Positions 45,537-55,968 of a stretch of DNA of 64,000 nt are shown piece by piece. Every line of letters begins with the position of its first letter. The first letter of the stretch is position 1. The DNA lies in NCBI RefSeq assembly GCF_029542785.1, contig NC_083377.1:434001-498000 (forward strand), read 5' to 3'. The stretch is from Malassezia japonica (taxonomy: Eukaryota; Basidiomycota; Malasseziomycetes; Malasseziales; Malasseziaceae). Position numbers and translations under genes: made by a program. The notes under the pieces were generated by a model that was given only the letters and a program-made list of their open reading frames with translations, did no database searches and was not told the origin of the DNA.

Positions 45537-48218
45537 ATGCGCCCCTTCCCCACCGGCGTGCTGACGGTGCTGGTGTACGCCGCCTTTGCGGTGTTCCTTG
45601 CACCGCCCGCAGCTGCGATTGGCGTAGTGAGTATTGACTACGGCACGGAATGGATCAAGGCTGCGCTGGTCAAGCCCGGCATGCCCTTTGATGTTGTGCT
45701 GAGCCGCGACTCGAAGCGCAAGGTCCAGGCGAGCGCCGCCTTCAAAGGCAAGGTGCCTGCCGACGGCAACCTTGCGCGGCAGGAGCGCCTGCTTGGCAGT
45801 GATGCGTATGCGTACGCATCGCGCGACCCCCTGCAGAGTTTCCACGCGGCCAAGCTCCTCCTTGGCCAGTCGTGCAATGCGTCGTTCCCCCGGGCGGTCG
45901 AGATGTACCGCGATGTGTTCGGCAACGACGTTGTGCCCCTCTCCTGGAACTCGACGGGTTCGTCGTGTGTCCTGCGTCCCTCGCCGGAGAGCGAGGCGTT
46001 CTGGCGCCCCGAAGAGATTGTCGGCATGGAGCTCGACCACATCCGGGAGCTTGCCGAGGACACCGCCGGCGAGATGCTCAGCATCGGCGTCGTGGCCGGT
46101 TCGCAGGGCTACTTTGGCGCGCAGCGCGGCCTCGACACGGTGATCACCGTGCCGATCTTCTTTACGGCGCTCGAGCGCCAAGCGTTGATGGACTCTGCGC
46201 TCCTTGCCGGATTCCGCCCCCACATGATCAGCGACGGTGCGGCGGCGGCCGTGAACTACGTGCAGAGCCGCTCGTTCCCCAAGCCCGAGCGCCACATTTT
46301 CTTTGACGTCGGTTCCGGCGCGTCGCGTGCGTCGCTTGTGGAACTCTCGGAGAAGCCGGCGCCCGAGGCCAAAGGCAAGGTGCTCACCGACGTGCGCGTC
46401 GTCGACGCCGCGTGGGAGCGCGAGGCCGGTGGTCTGGCGCTTGATATGCTCGTGCGCGACCTGCTCGTCGAGCAGTTCGACAAGCAGCACGGTGCTGCGA
46501 TCCAGGGCTCGGTCAAGAGCGACAAGCGTGCGATGGCGCGTCTCCTGCGTGAGGCGAACCGCGTGAAGCATGTGCTGTCTGCGAACGCCGCGGCGGTGAG
46601 CAACGTCGAGTCGCTTACGCACGACATCGACTTCCGTGCGTCGATCGAGCGCGAGGCGTTTGAGGCGGCGATGAAGAGTGCGGGCCTGTTGGACCGCATC
46701 ACCTCGCCGCTGACCGAGCTGCTGCAGCGCACGAAGCGTACGATGAACGACATCGACTCGGTGGTGCTCATTGGCGGATCGACGCGTGTCCCGGCGGTGC
46801 ACGCGGCGCTGCGCGCGGCTGGCATTCCCGATGCGAAGCTCGCGGTGAATGTCAACGCGGACGAGGCGGCGGTGATGGGTGCGGCCGCGTACGGCGCGAC
46901 GATGCAGCCGTCGCTGCGTATGAAGCAGGTGTCGGTCACCGACGGCAACATGTACGCGGTCGACATGAGCGACGTCTCGACGCAGCAGCACACGACCATC
47001 TTCCCTGCTGGCCCCCGTGAGCACGAGCAGTTCCACTACGAGGTCGAGGGTGCGGACGAGGACTTTGGCGTGACGCTGTCGTATGCGCCCGAGTCGCTCG
47101 CGCGCCTGCCGAATGGCGAGCAGGGCCCCCTGATGCATGTCCAGCTCGAAGGCATCAGTGCGGTGCTTGGCGAGCTGCGTGCCGCGAATGAGCTCAAGAA
47201 CGTCGACGTGCTTGTCAACGCGACGATCTCCACGTCGCCGCCTGGTGTGTACACCGTGCACAATGCGAACCTCAAGGTGACGCCCAAGACGACCGTCGCC
47301 GGAGCGCTGAAGAACTTCTTTAAGCTGTCGGACGAGCCGGCGGCGAACGCGACGAATGCCACCGAGCCGATTTCCTCCGAAAAGGTCGAGTCGCTGACGC
47401 TCGACACGCGCTACCTCACGCGCTCGGTGCCGCTGGCGGGCACGGACAAGCTCAAGTCGCTCGAGCGCCTGCGCCTGATTGTGCACGAGGCCAAGCAGCG
47501 TGTGCTCAAGGACACGGCCTCGAACCAGCTCGAGGCGACGCTGTACCAGGCGCGCGAGCTGCTCGACGACGCCACGTTTGCGCCGTCCGTCGCCGCGTCC
47601 GAGCGCAAGTCGATCCTCGCCGGCGCGGACAAGACGGCCGAGTACCTTGCCGGCGCCGTCGAGGACGCGAGTGCCGACGAGGTCCAAAAGCGCCTGCGCG
47701 AGCTGCACAAGCTCCTCGAGCCGGCGAAGCGCCGCGTCGAGCAGGCGGCCAAGCGCCCGGCGGCGACGACGGCGCTGCGTGCGACGCTGGACGAGGGCAC
47801 GGCGTTCATCCAGGAGGCCAAGGCGAACCTCACCGAGGCGCTCAAGGCGTCGGCCGCGAGCAAGTACACCGCTGCTGAGCTCGACTCGCTCACCTCGCAG
47901 CTCGACAAGGACCGCAAGTGGCTCGACGACGGCGAGCGCGCGCAGGCCTCGCGCAAGGCCGACCAGGACGCGGTGCTCCTTGCAGAGGACATGGACCGCC
48001 GTGCAAAGAAGGTGCGCGATGCGCTCACGCGCCTGCGCCGCCGCCGCATTCCCAAGACGCGCCCGAAGAAGAAGGAGAGCGCGAGTGCGAGCGCCACCGA
48101 GAGCCCCACCGAGAGCGCCACCGCCACCGGCAGCGCCACCGAGAGCGCCACCGAGAGCCCCGCCTCCAGCACCTCCACCTCGGCCACGCCCGAGGTGCCG
48201 ATCCACGAGGATTTGTAG
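45537..48218 (+). CDS. LHS1: ER-lumenal Hsp70-like chaperone/nucleotide exchange factor (Grp170 type)
   Basis: An 893-residue single-exon protein. The ATG at 45537 gives a signal peptide (MRPFPTGVLTVLVYAAFAVFLAPPAAA) directly before the Hsp70 ATPase strand IGVVSIDYGTEWIKAALV; the frame extends upstream without a better start. ATPase motifs include FFDVGSGASRASLVEL and VVLIGGSTRVPAVHAAL. A beta-sandwich and a long alpha-helical region of the Grp170 class follow, with NATN and NATI glycosylation sequons. The tail is a Ser/Thr/Glu-rich linker ending in IHEDL. Lhs1 is the exchange factor for Kar2/BiP in translocation and folding. The terminal HEDL differs from the usual HDEL. Next to HRD3 and PMR1 it forms an ER-homeostasis neighbourhood. 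Confidence 0.92.
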   Translation: MRPFPTGVLTVLVYAAFAVFLAPPAAAIGVVSIDYGTEWIKAALVKPGMPFDVVLSRDSKRKVQASAAFKGKVPADGNLARQERLLGSDAYAYASRDPLQSFHAAKLLLGQSCNASFPRAVEMYRDVFGNDVVPLSWNSTGSSCVLRPSPESEAFWRPEEIVGMELDHIRELAEDTAGEMLSIGVVAGSQGYFGAQRGLDTVITVPIFFTALERQALMDSALLAGFRPHMISDGAAAAVNYVQSRSFPKPERHIFFDVGSGASRASLVELSEKPAPEAKGKVLTDVRVVDAAWEREAGGLALDMLVRDLLVEQFDKQHGAAIQGSVKSDKRAMARLLREANRVKHVLSANAAAVSNVESLTHDIDFRASIEREAFEAAMKSAGLLDRITSPLTELLQRTKRTMNDIDSVVLIGGSTRVPAVHAALRAAGIPDAKLAVNVNADEAAVMGAAAYGATMQPSLRMKQVSVTDGNMYAVDMSDVSTQQHTTIFPAGPREHEQFHYEVEGADEDFGVTLSYAPESLARLPNGEQGPLMHVQLEGISAVLGELRAANELKNVDVLVNATISTSPPGVYTVHNANLKVTPKTTVAGALKNFFKLSDEPAANATNATEPISSEKVESLTLDTRYLTRSVPLAGTDKLKSLERLRLIVHEAKQRVLKDTASNQLEATLYQARELLDDATFAPSVAASERKSILAGADKTAEYLAGAVEDASADEVQKRLRELHKLLEPAKRRVEQAAKRPAATTALRATLDEGTAFIQEAKANLTEALKASAASKYTAAELDSLTSQLDKDRKWLDDGERAQASRKADQDAVLLAEDMDRRAKKVRDALTRLRRRRIPKTRPKKKESASASATESPTESATATGSATESATESPASSTSTSATPEVPIHEDL

Positions 48219-48272
48219 TGGCCCCTGCACGTAGCGCACCTCCATTGGACCTGCTGCACACCTCCATCGCGC

Positions 48273-50991
48273 ATGCCGGCGCGAAGCCAAGTCGATAGTG
48301 ACGGTACGTCCTGCTGCTGACGCAGCGCCCTATGCGCGGCACGATGCCAAGCCGACGGTGCGCTTCATGCGTATGGATGTCGACGAGACGCTGCGAGCGC
48401 TCGAAGTGTCCTCGCTGGAAGAGGGCCTGTCGGACGCCGCGGCCAAGTCGGTCCGCGCGTCTGTCGGTGCGAACGAGCTTTCGGAAAAGGAGCCCGAGCG
48501 CCCGTGGGAGAAGTGGGTGGCGCAGTTTAAAGAGCCGCTGAATCTGCTGCTGCTCGGCAGTGCGGGCGTGAGTGTGCTGGTGGGCCAGCTCGACGATGCG
48601 ATCTGCATCACGCTGGCGCTGGCGATTGTCATTACGGTCGGGATCGTGCAAGAGTACCGCTCGGAAAAGAGTCTCGAGGCGCTGAACCAGCTCGTCCCTC
48701 CCCGGTGCCACCTGGTGCGTGGCGGCGAGTCGGTCACGGTGCTTGCGTCGGAGCTCGTGCCCGGCGACATTGTCACCTTTTCGACCGGCGACCGTGTGCC
48801 CGCGGACGTGCGCGTGGCCAAGGCGTCCGGCCTCGAGGTCGACGAAAGTGCGCTCACCGGCGAGGTGCAGGCGATGCGCAAGACCACGCGCGCGATTCCC
48901 GCGGACGACGACGGGGAGCCGTCGATCAACGACCGCGAAAACATTGCGTACATGGGCACGCTCGTGCAGCACGGCAGCGGCACCGGGATTGTGGTCGCGA
49001 CCGGCGCGCGCACCGAGTTCGGGAGCATCTTTGACATGGTCGACCAGGTGGACGAGCGCCAGACGCCGATGCAGCGCAGCATGGCAGATCTGGCGCAGCG
49101 CCTGAGTGTCGGCAGCCTGGCCGTGATTGGCACGATTATGCTGCTCGGCATCCTGCAGCAGCAGGACCTTCTCGAGATGTTTACCATCGCCGTGTCGCTC
49201 GCCGTCGCGGCGATTCCCGAGGGCCTCCCGATCGTGGTGACGGTCACGCTCGCGCTCGGTGCGCTGCGCATGTCGCACCGCAACGCGATCATCAAGCGCC
49301 TGCCGAGCGTCGAGACGCTGGGGTGCGTGTCGGTGATCTGCTCGGACAAGACGGGGACACTCACCGCGAACGAAATGCGCGTCGTGCAGACATACACTGT
49401 CCCAGACGGCGTCCAGGACGTGCCCGAGCACGGAAAAGCGTCGGACGCGCTTGCGCGATGCCTCGAGGTGGGCACCCTCTGCAACAACACCGAGACCGGC
49501 CCCGACGGGCGCTGGCTGGGTCAGTCGACCGAGGTCGCGATGCTCGGCGTGCTCGGCAGCTTTGGGCTGCAGGACAAACGGAAGGAGTGGACGCGCACCG
49601 ACGAGCAGCCGTTCCGCTCGGATACCAAGATGATGACCGTCACCGGCCACTACCAGAACGAGCGCAAGGAGACCATCTTTATGAAGGGCGCGCCGGAAGT
49701 CGTCCTGCGCCAGTGCACGCAGTACCAAGGGCCGGACGGCACGCCGCAGCTCACCGACAAGGTGCGCGACGAGATCCGCGGCGCAATCAAAAGCATGTCC
49801 GACCGCGGCCTGCGCGTGCTGGCGTTTGCCGCGTCGCCCGCATCGCACCGCCCGTCGTATGCGTTCTGCGGCCTGCAGGCGATGCACGACCCGCCGCGCG
49901 AAGGCGTCGCGGACGCAATCCGCACGCTGCACCGCGGCGGCGTCCAGATCGCCATGATCACGGGCGACGCGGAGCCGACGGCGGTCGCCATCGCCCAGGA
50001 GCTGGGACTGCTGCAGAGCGGGCGCGCCGGCGTGCTCACCGGGCCGCAGATCGAGTCGCTGAGCGAGGGACAGCTGCGCGAGCGCGTGCAGTCCATCACG
50101 GTCTTTGCGCGCACCGCTCCGGAGCACAAGCTGCGCATCGTCGCCGCGCTGCAGTCGCACGCGGCCGTCGTCGGCATGACGGGCGACGGCGTGAACGACG
50201 CGCCGGCGCTCAAGCTCGCCGACGTCGGCATCGCGATGGGCCGCGGCGGGACCGATGTCACGAAAGAGGCCGCCGACGTGATCCTTGTCGACGACAACTT
50301 TGCCACGATCCTTTCGGCGGTGCGCGAGGGGAAGAGCATCTTTTACAACATCCAAAACTTTGTCGCCTTCCAGCTCAGCACCTCTGCCGCGGCGCTCGTG
50401 CTGATTGGGCTCAGCACCGTGATGAAGCTGCGCTTCCCGCTGAACGCGATGCAGATCCTCTTTATCAACATCCTCATGGACGGGCCGCCCAGCCAGAGTC
50501 TCGGCGTGGACCCCGCGAGCGAGAGCGTGATGCGCCGCCCGCCGCGTGCGAAAGACGCGCCGGTGCTCACGCGCCAGCTGCTCTACCGCGCGCTCTTTTC
50601 GACGTCGGTGATTGTCGTCCTGACGCAGTTCGTCTTCCTGTTCGAGCGCCCGCCCGACGGCGCAGACAAGCGCGACGCGACCATGACCTTTACCTGCTTC
50701 GTGTTCCTCGACCTGGTGTCCGTCGTGCAGAACCGCGGGCTGCTGACCGGCATCGATCAGAACCACATGCTCCTCTGGACGGTCGGCGCGAGCTTCCTCG
50801 CACAGCTCCTCCTGGTCTACTTCCCGCCGCTCCAGCACGTGTTTCTCACCGAGTCGCTCGCGGCCAACGACCTGATGTTTTTGCTGGTCGTCGCGGGCAT
50901 CGCATTCGGGCTGCACGAGCTGCGCAGGCACTATGAACGTGGGCTGCTCGACGAGCACGACAGCCAGACACAGGGTATTCAGAATGTGTAG
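48273..50991 (+). CDS. PMR1: Golgi Ca2+/Mn2+-transporting P-type ATPase (SPCA)
   Basis: Exons 48273-48303 and 48326-50991 give 898 residues. The 22-nt intron (48304-48325; donor GTACGT, acceptor CTGACGCAG) is ten codons in; splicing supplies an ATG start (MPARSQVDSDAPYARHD) that the unspliced frame lacks. The protein has the SPCA N-terminus, VDESALTGE in the actuator domain, AIPEGLPIVV in M4, the phosphorylation motif CSDKTGTLTANEM (Asp about residue 351), KGAPE, and MTGDGVNDAPALKLADVGIAMG. Ten membrane segments are expected. It supplies the secretory pathway with Ca and Mn for glycosylation and ERAD. Its stop codon touches that of the convergent RCC1-PHD gene. Confidence 0.95.
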
Positions 50992-52511
50992 CTACCTCCG
51001 CCGCCGCTTACGCGGCGCCGACACAACCGGCGGCCCCGCCGCCGCTGTACCTCCGCACGCATCGCAGAACCACTCGTCGTCGGGGATCGCGGCAAGCTTC
51101 GGGCGCAGGCAGCCCAAATGGTAGGGGTTCTCGCACTTGTCGCACGCAAGCAGCTGCGCCTCGTCGTCCGCGGCGTGGCACACGAGACACGCGTCCGCCG
51201 AGTCGACCGCGTGCGGCAGCCGCGGCAGCTCGCCGTACGCTTTGCCGGGCTCCACGAGCCAGAAACTCGTGTGCGCCGCACTCGCCACGTCGACCACGGC
51301 CACCTCGCGGAGCGAGGCGAGGGGCGCAGGGTCCGCCGGCGCACGGCGCACGCCGAGCTCGCCGTGCGACGCGCCTTGGCCCCATGCGTATGCGCGTGCG
51401 CCTTCGCCTTGGGCGCCGGCAGCGCAGTACAGGCCGTCGACGCCGAGCGCGGCCTTGTACGTATCGAGCTCCTCGAGCGCCGCAAGGGGCTTGAAGATGT
51501 AGTAGCCCTGGCCGAGTCCGCCGTCGCCGGTGACGCGCGTGCGGCCCGCAATCCAGTAATTCTGCTCCAGGTCCAGACACACGGTCGCGTCGCGCCCTGC
51601 GACGACGCGCTGCACACGCGCGTGCTTCGGCTTGCTGCGTGAGACGGACAACGCACCTTGCAAACTGCTCGACACGCACCGGCGCCATCTGGTCGCGCTG
51701 CGTCCCGCACCCGAGGCGTCCAAAGCGGTTCTCGCCCCAGGTGTACACAAAGTGCTCGGTATCAAGGCTGGGTTAGCGAAAAAGACGTACGCCACGGCAT
51801 GCGTCGCGCCGCATGCGATCTGGATCACATTCTCGAGGGCGAGCGGCACCGGCAGTGCACGCTGGCGGAACTGCCACGCGCTTGCCGAGACGGCCTCGGC
51901 CCCGAGCTCGTCTGTGCCGAGCTGCCCGTAGATGGTCGAGCCCATGGCGTACACCTTGCCCGACTCGCCGAGGATCAGGCCAAAGGTGCGGCCGCAGCCG
52001 ACCTGCCACGCGCGGTCCTCGCCAAAGGGCACAGGGTCGAGGCGCGTAAAGGGCGATGCGGTGCGCACGCTTCCAAGGCCGCACTGCCCGTGCGAATTCG
52101 AGCCGGTGGCGTACACGTGCCCGTAGGAGGTTGCGAGGAGCGAGTGCTCCGCGCCGGCCGCGACGTGCACCACCGTCTCGCCTTCGGCGAGCGGCGGGCG
52201 AAAGTCGCTCTGGCGGTCGAGCTTGTGCGGCTCGCTCACCACGGTGCGCGCGTCGAGGCCACACTGCCCCGCGCCGTTCGCGCCGTAGACGTACACGTCG
52301 CCGTCGAGCGTCAGAAAGAGCGCGTGTTGGCTCGAGGCCGACGCGCCGATCTGCTGCACGCGCACATTGCTCAGCCCACGGAGGATCGCTGGCGATGCGA
52401 TGCTGCGTCAGTTGCGCTACCTACTTTTCCCACGTTCCATCGGGTGCGGGCACGCTCCCGGTGAGAAGCACTACGTCAGTCGCGTCACGTACCTCGGCCC
52501 CACGTCGCCAT
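50992..52511 (-). CDS. RCC1-repeat protein with C-terminal PHD finger, four tiny introns
   Basis: Exons 52511-52493, 52470-52425, 52402-51791, 51767-51657 and 51634-50992 give 476 residues. Introns are 22, 22, 23 and 22 nt, all with GT...CTNACNNAG-like ends. The start MATWGRVLLTGSVPAPDGTWE comes only after splicing the first two. RCC1 propeller repeats include VYVYGANGAGQCGLD, VYATGSNSHGQCGLG, VYAMGSTIYGQLGTDE and VYTWGENRFGRLGCG. The C-terminus is a C4HC3 PHD finger (CLVCHAADDEAQLLACDKC...HLGCLRP...WFCDAC) with a basic tail. The pair suggests a chromatin reader, but it is not a standard Ran exchange factor, since it has few blades. Head-to-head with POP4 (32 bp). Confidence 0.8.
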
Positions 52512-52532
52512 AAGGAAACGCGTCGCGCCTGT

Positions 52533-52538
52533 CACGTG
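52533..52538. promoter_or_regulatory. CACGTG palindrome in the POP4 / RCC1-PHD divergent gap
   Basis: GTCACGTG in the 32-bp space between two start codons, 5 bp before the POP4 ATG. Another example of a CACGTG in a minimal divergent promoter. Confidence 0.45.
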
Positions 52539-52543
52539 CCTCG

Positions 52544-53251
52544 ATGGACGCTGCGGAGGCCTGGCAGGCGGTCCTCCAGCAGGACGCGGGGACCGCCGCG
52601 CACTACGAGAGCCGCGTGCAGGGGCGCCGCGTGCAGCTCGAGAATGTCGACCGCGCGGCGCCGAAGCCGGCGTCGGAGATGCTCGCGCGCCAGGTGCGGC
52701 GTGCAGAAGGGCGCGCACGCCGCGCGGCACACATGGCCCAGCGCCGAACGCCGCGGCACGCACACACCGTGCGCCCGAACCAAGTGTCCTACGCGCAGGC
52801 CGAGCCGCTGCATGCGCTCTGGACGACCTACGCACAGGAGCTGCTGGGGCTGCCCGAGCTGGGCGCAGACGAAAAGGCACTGCGCTCCGCTCTGACGAAC
52901 ACCTCGCATGTGCAAAACATGCAAAACACCCTGCTCAAGGCAGACTGGATCGGCGCACACGTCGAGGTCGTGCAGTCGACCAACCCCACCCTCGTCCACC
53001 TCGCAGGGATCATTGTACAGGAAACGCACGAAGCACTCCACATAGTCGTGCGCGGCGACGCGCGCGTACGCCTCGTCCCGAAACAAAACTCGGTGTTTCG
53101 TATGGAGATTGCCGCATCCGACGCGGCCGACGCACCGCGCTTGCGGCTGGATTTGTACGGGAACCAGCTGCGTTATACCCTCCCAGCACGTGCCACACGC
53201 AAGCACAAGGCGCGCAAGACCATTGAGCTCGACCGGACCGCGGCGGGGTAG
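52544..53251 (+). CDS. POP4: RNase P / RNase MRP protein subunit Pop4 (Rpp29)
   Basis: A single-exon 235-residue protein. The C-terminal half is the Rpp29 Sm-like barrel: LLKADWIGAHVEVVQSTNPTLVHLAGIIVQET, ALHIVVRGDARVRLVPKQNSVFRMEI, and the closing LRLDLYGNQLRYTLPARATRKHK. The basic helical N-terminus (MLARQVRRAEGRARRAAH) is usual for eukaryotic Pop4. The protein is a core subunit of both RNase P (tRNA 5' processing) and RNase MRP (pre-rRNA A3 cleavage). It diverges from the RCC1-PHD gene. Confidence 0.93.
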   Translation: MDAAEAWQAVLQQDAGTAAHYESRVQGRRVQLENVDRAAPKPASEMLARQVRRAEGRARRAAHMAQRRTPRHAHTVRPNQVSYAQAEPLHALWTTYAQELLGLPELGADEKALRSALTNTSHVQNMQNTLLKADWIGAHVEVVQSTNPTLVHLAGIIVQETHEALHIVVRGDARVRLVPKQNSVFRMEIAASDAADAPRLRLDLYGNQLRYTLPARATRKHKARKTIELDRTAAG

Positions 53252-53491
53252 CGCACACGCAGAGGCACAGTGCACGCCACGTCTGCGCACGGCGTCGTCC
53301 GAGAAGTGCAGGGGCTCGTTGCACGCGATGCACACTCTCTGCCTACTCCACATGCTCACCGCGATCGGGCCGATCGTGACTGCAGGGGACTGCAGTGCGT
53401 CCATCCTACCCCATTCGGATCGCGACGAGCCGCCGAACGTGTGGCGGTGCCTCGTAGGCTTCTTCTCATAGATTCCCCGTTCCCCACCATC

Positions 53492-54967
53492 ATGTCTGCT
53501 TTGCCGTATGAACGCGATGCGGAAATGGTCATCAAGCACTTCCTCAAGGAAGTCGCCGACATGCAAAAGACACGCCGCCTCGATGACCATTCCTTCTCTA
53601 TGTTAGTCAATATCGAAAAAACACTCCTCTTTAAGCTGTACGTGGACTCGCTCATGCAGCATCGACCGCGTTCGCATCCCGAATGCGAACCAGATCACGT
53701 CGCTAGTCACGTCGCTCAACATCACGCTGGGTCGTAGGATGTACTGCCACCTAATCAAGAGCTTTGTCAGGCGCAAGGGTCCGGGGGCGCTGGGCAAGAA
53801 GGGTACGTCGCACCGGCCAACGTAGAACATTTTCACCTGCAGCTCCAAGAGGTTATCATTTACAACGCCGAGTTCACGCTCAGCGGGATGGAAAAGAGGG
53901 TACGTCGCCACGCTCACCCAGTTCCAAGGCCACACAGAAAGCCTAGACGACTGGACGACGTCGGTGGATTACATGCGCAAGTTTGAAATCGTCGGCGTTT
54001 TCTACCGCGTCAAGGGCTACAACCACCTGGACGACAGTAACGTGGCCAGGGTGCGAACCCTCAGCGAATCCGAAAAGAAGATGCTCGAGCTCCACTTTGA
54101 TGCTGTCATGGCACAGAGCGGCTACCAGCAGTTTCTCGACGCGCTGAACAGTGCTAGGGCTACCAAGCACATCCCGATGCGCGATTTGGCCCGAGAACTG
54201 TGCATGAGCCCAGCGCGTATGCAAAAAGTGTACGTCTCCCTCGCGTGCTGATGCGCAGGTTTCAGGGATTCGAGGACCCCACGGACGACGACATTTTCGA
54301 TCTCGCCGAGTACTTCAAGCTGTACGAGAATCCGGGCGTGGTCGACAACATCGTCTTTCACGCATTCAACTCGACCGCTGCATCATTCAAGCACTATTGC
54401 CGTTCGTCGCTAAAGCTCACCCAGACCCCGTCATGGGCCAGTTTCGCCAGGTCATGAAGCGGGACCTCGACAAGATCTGGGAGGCGTTTCAGCAGATTGT
54501 AGGTTGAATGTTGCTCACACCAGTGTCCTGACTCGATTCTGGGAACCAAGTCCTCGCACACGTTTGTCATGCGGCTGCCGGGGTGGAACACGCCGGGCGT
54601 AAAGGTGATGGCCGCCGCACCGTCTCTCAAGTGCCCTACGGACTTGGGATTCCGCCAGATTGACAACTACACCGGCCCCGTGATCAAGCGGCACCGTACT
54701 GAAGAGGAAAAGGGCAAGGACGTCAAGAAGGAGGAGCCAAATGCTACCAATGCGCTTCCTGTGACTAATCCTGAGTCTATGGAGGTAGAGGAAGTGCCCA
54801 GCAATCTCAAGGCCGAGACTAGTGAAGTCAAGGTGCCCTATGATGTCAAGGAGGAGCCTAGCCAGGTCAACGCGCCGTCTCACGATATCAAGGAAGAAGA
54901 CGACATCAAAGAGGTCATCAAGAACGAGAAGGGAGAATCGGTTGAGGTTATCTATATTTCGGATTAG
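53492..54967 (+). CDS. Double cyanase-like (HTH) protein, family member B, with acidic/SUMO-type tail
   Basis: Seven exons: 53492-53637, 53660-53802, 53826-53899, 53922-54229, 54259-54401, 54425-54498, 54524-54967 (146, 143, 74, 308, 143, 74, 444 nt). They give 443 residues; introns are 22-29 nt and one uses a GTTCGT donor. Two cyanase-like modules: HTH1 SMLVNIEKTLLFKLIDRVRIP with tail DDWTTSVDYMRKFEIVGVFY, and HTH2 DLARELCMSPARMQKVFQGFEDPTDDD with PVMGQFRQVMKRDLDKIW. The Arg/Glu catalytic pair is Gln/Gln. The last exon is much longer than in A, C and D and adds ~95 residues with repeated VKKEE, LKAE, VKEE, IKEE, IKNE sequences, ending in VEVIYISD. This is the GC-richest member, so it may be the ancestral or most constrained copy. 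Confidence 0.72.
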
Positions 54968-55310
54968 CCTACTGATAGCTTGCGTGGCTCATGGAGCTTG
55001 CACGTCCAAGTCTTTTGCTGTCCAATTCGGCTCGCCCTGGCGTAAAGGCGAGGCCATGTGGACCCACGTGATGGGGATTGTCCAAAATTGGGCCGAATTA
55101 GCCAAAAGGTACCTCCACATGTGTCCGTCGAGAACATGGCGCACCTTGCCCCAGCGCATGATTGGGTACCAAACAACTTTCAAAGCATAATCTGCTCCTG
55201 AATCAGACGTTTTCCAATACATACTGGCATACGGGTAGCTTTTGAATATATTTGCACAGCACAAGTCAGACCCCAACGCATCCATATGTATATATATAGT
55301 CTCTCCCAAG
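54968..55310. other. Intergenic region after member B
   Basis: 343 bp with no accepted gene. It contains a CACGTG at 55065-55070 and a TATATATATA run at 55289-55298 just before the small ORF that follows. A 154-codon minus-strand ORF covering it has no recognisable features. Confidence 0.4.
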
Positions 55311-55715
55311 ATGTTCCATTTCCTTGTCATCATTATGCCTGCCCCTACGAAGGCACCTCTCCACCAAGAACAAAACGATGGACCTGCTTTTGATTTTGAA
55401 GGCTCGATTCCACCTGGAGTCGTGGGCCTTGATTTTGATAATTCAACGTACAACGTGGAGCTCTACATGCAGGATGGCCAAGAAATGATGAGCATTGACG
55501 TGACCGTTCCTTATCTCTTTGACAAGAACGATGAAAACCGCGCGCCTTCTACGGATGGAGACTCTAGCAGTCGTGGACGCGACACAGGGGGCAACGGATC
55601 CCACGACGATTCCGCCAGTGCACAGCAGCGTGCGGACAGGGGTTCTTCTGCTCCTCGTGTTACCGATGGCAATGATGTGGCTGCTGACTCACCGATGAAG
55701 AAGCACACACTCTAA
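55311..55715 (+). CDS. Small acidic ORF (134 aa), possible relic of a double-cyanase gene 3' exon
   Basis: ATG at 55311 (a second in-frame ATG at 55335) to a TAA at 55713. The segment MQDGQEMMSIDVTVPYLF resembles the last strand pair of family member C (NDGHEINISIHGELVPMP), so the ORF may derive from a terminal exon of a fifth family member. The C-terminal half is a disordered Ser/Asp/Gly-rich tail, as in member B. A TATA-like run lies 13 bp before the first ATG, which is close for a functional promoter. Whether it is expressed is unknown. Confidence 0.35.
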   Translation: MFHFLVIIMPAPTKAPLHQEQNDGPAFDFEGSIPPGVVGLDFDNSTYNVELYMQDGQEMMSIDVTVPYLFDKNDENRAPSTDGDSSSRGRDTGGNGSHDDSASAQQRADRGSSAPRVTDGNDVAADSPMKKHTL

Positions 55716-55968
55716 AATTGTCCGGATCGGATGTTAGATGGATCAGGTTATGGCGACAAATAGTGTTAACGAGTCAATCGTTCTAATGGAGAGCCTCTGT
55801 AGCACTGGAATATCCATGGGAAATTGCGTCAATAGACCCATGTTACTCTTTTGTGGCGAATTATTGAGCTATAGTAGGGTTCTTCAAATGTAGTCAGTCA
55901 TAAGGTTTAATATGAGCTTCTCCATTCATTTCCTTCCTAGTTTCAAAAACTTGTTCCACTGGTCTACT

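Noticed and set aside
48298..48330. GTG start for PMR1 at 48298
   Set aside because: A 22-nt intron at 48304-48325 joins the frame to an ATG at 48273 and removes the need for a non-ATG start.
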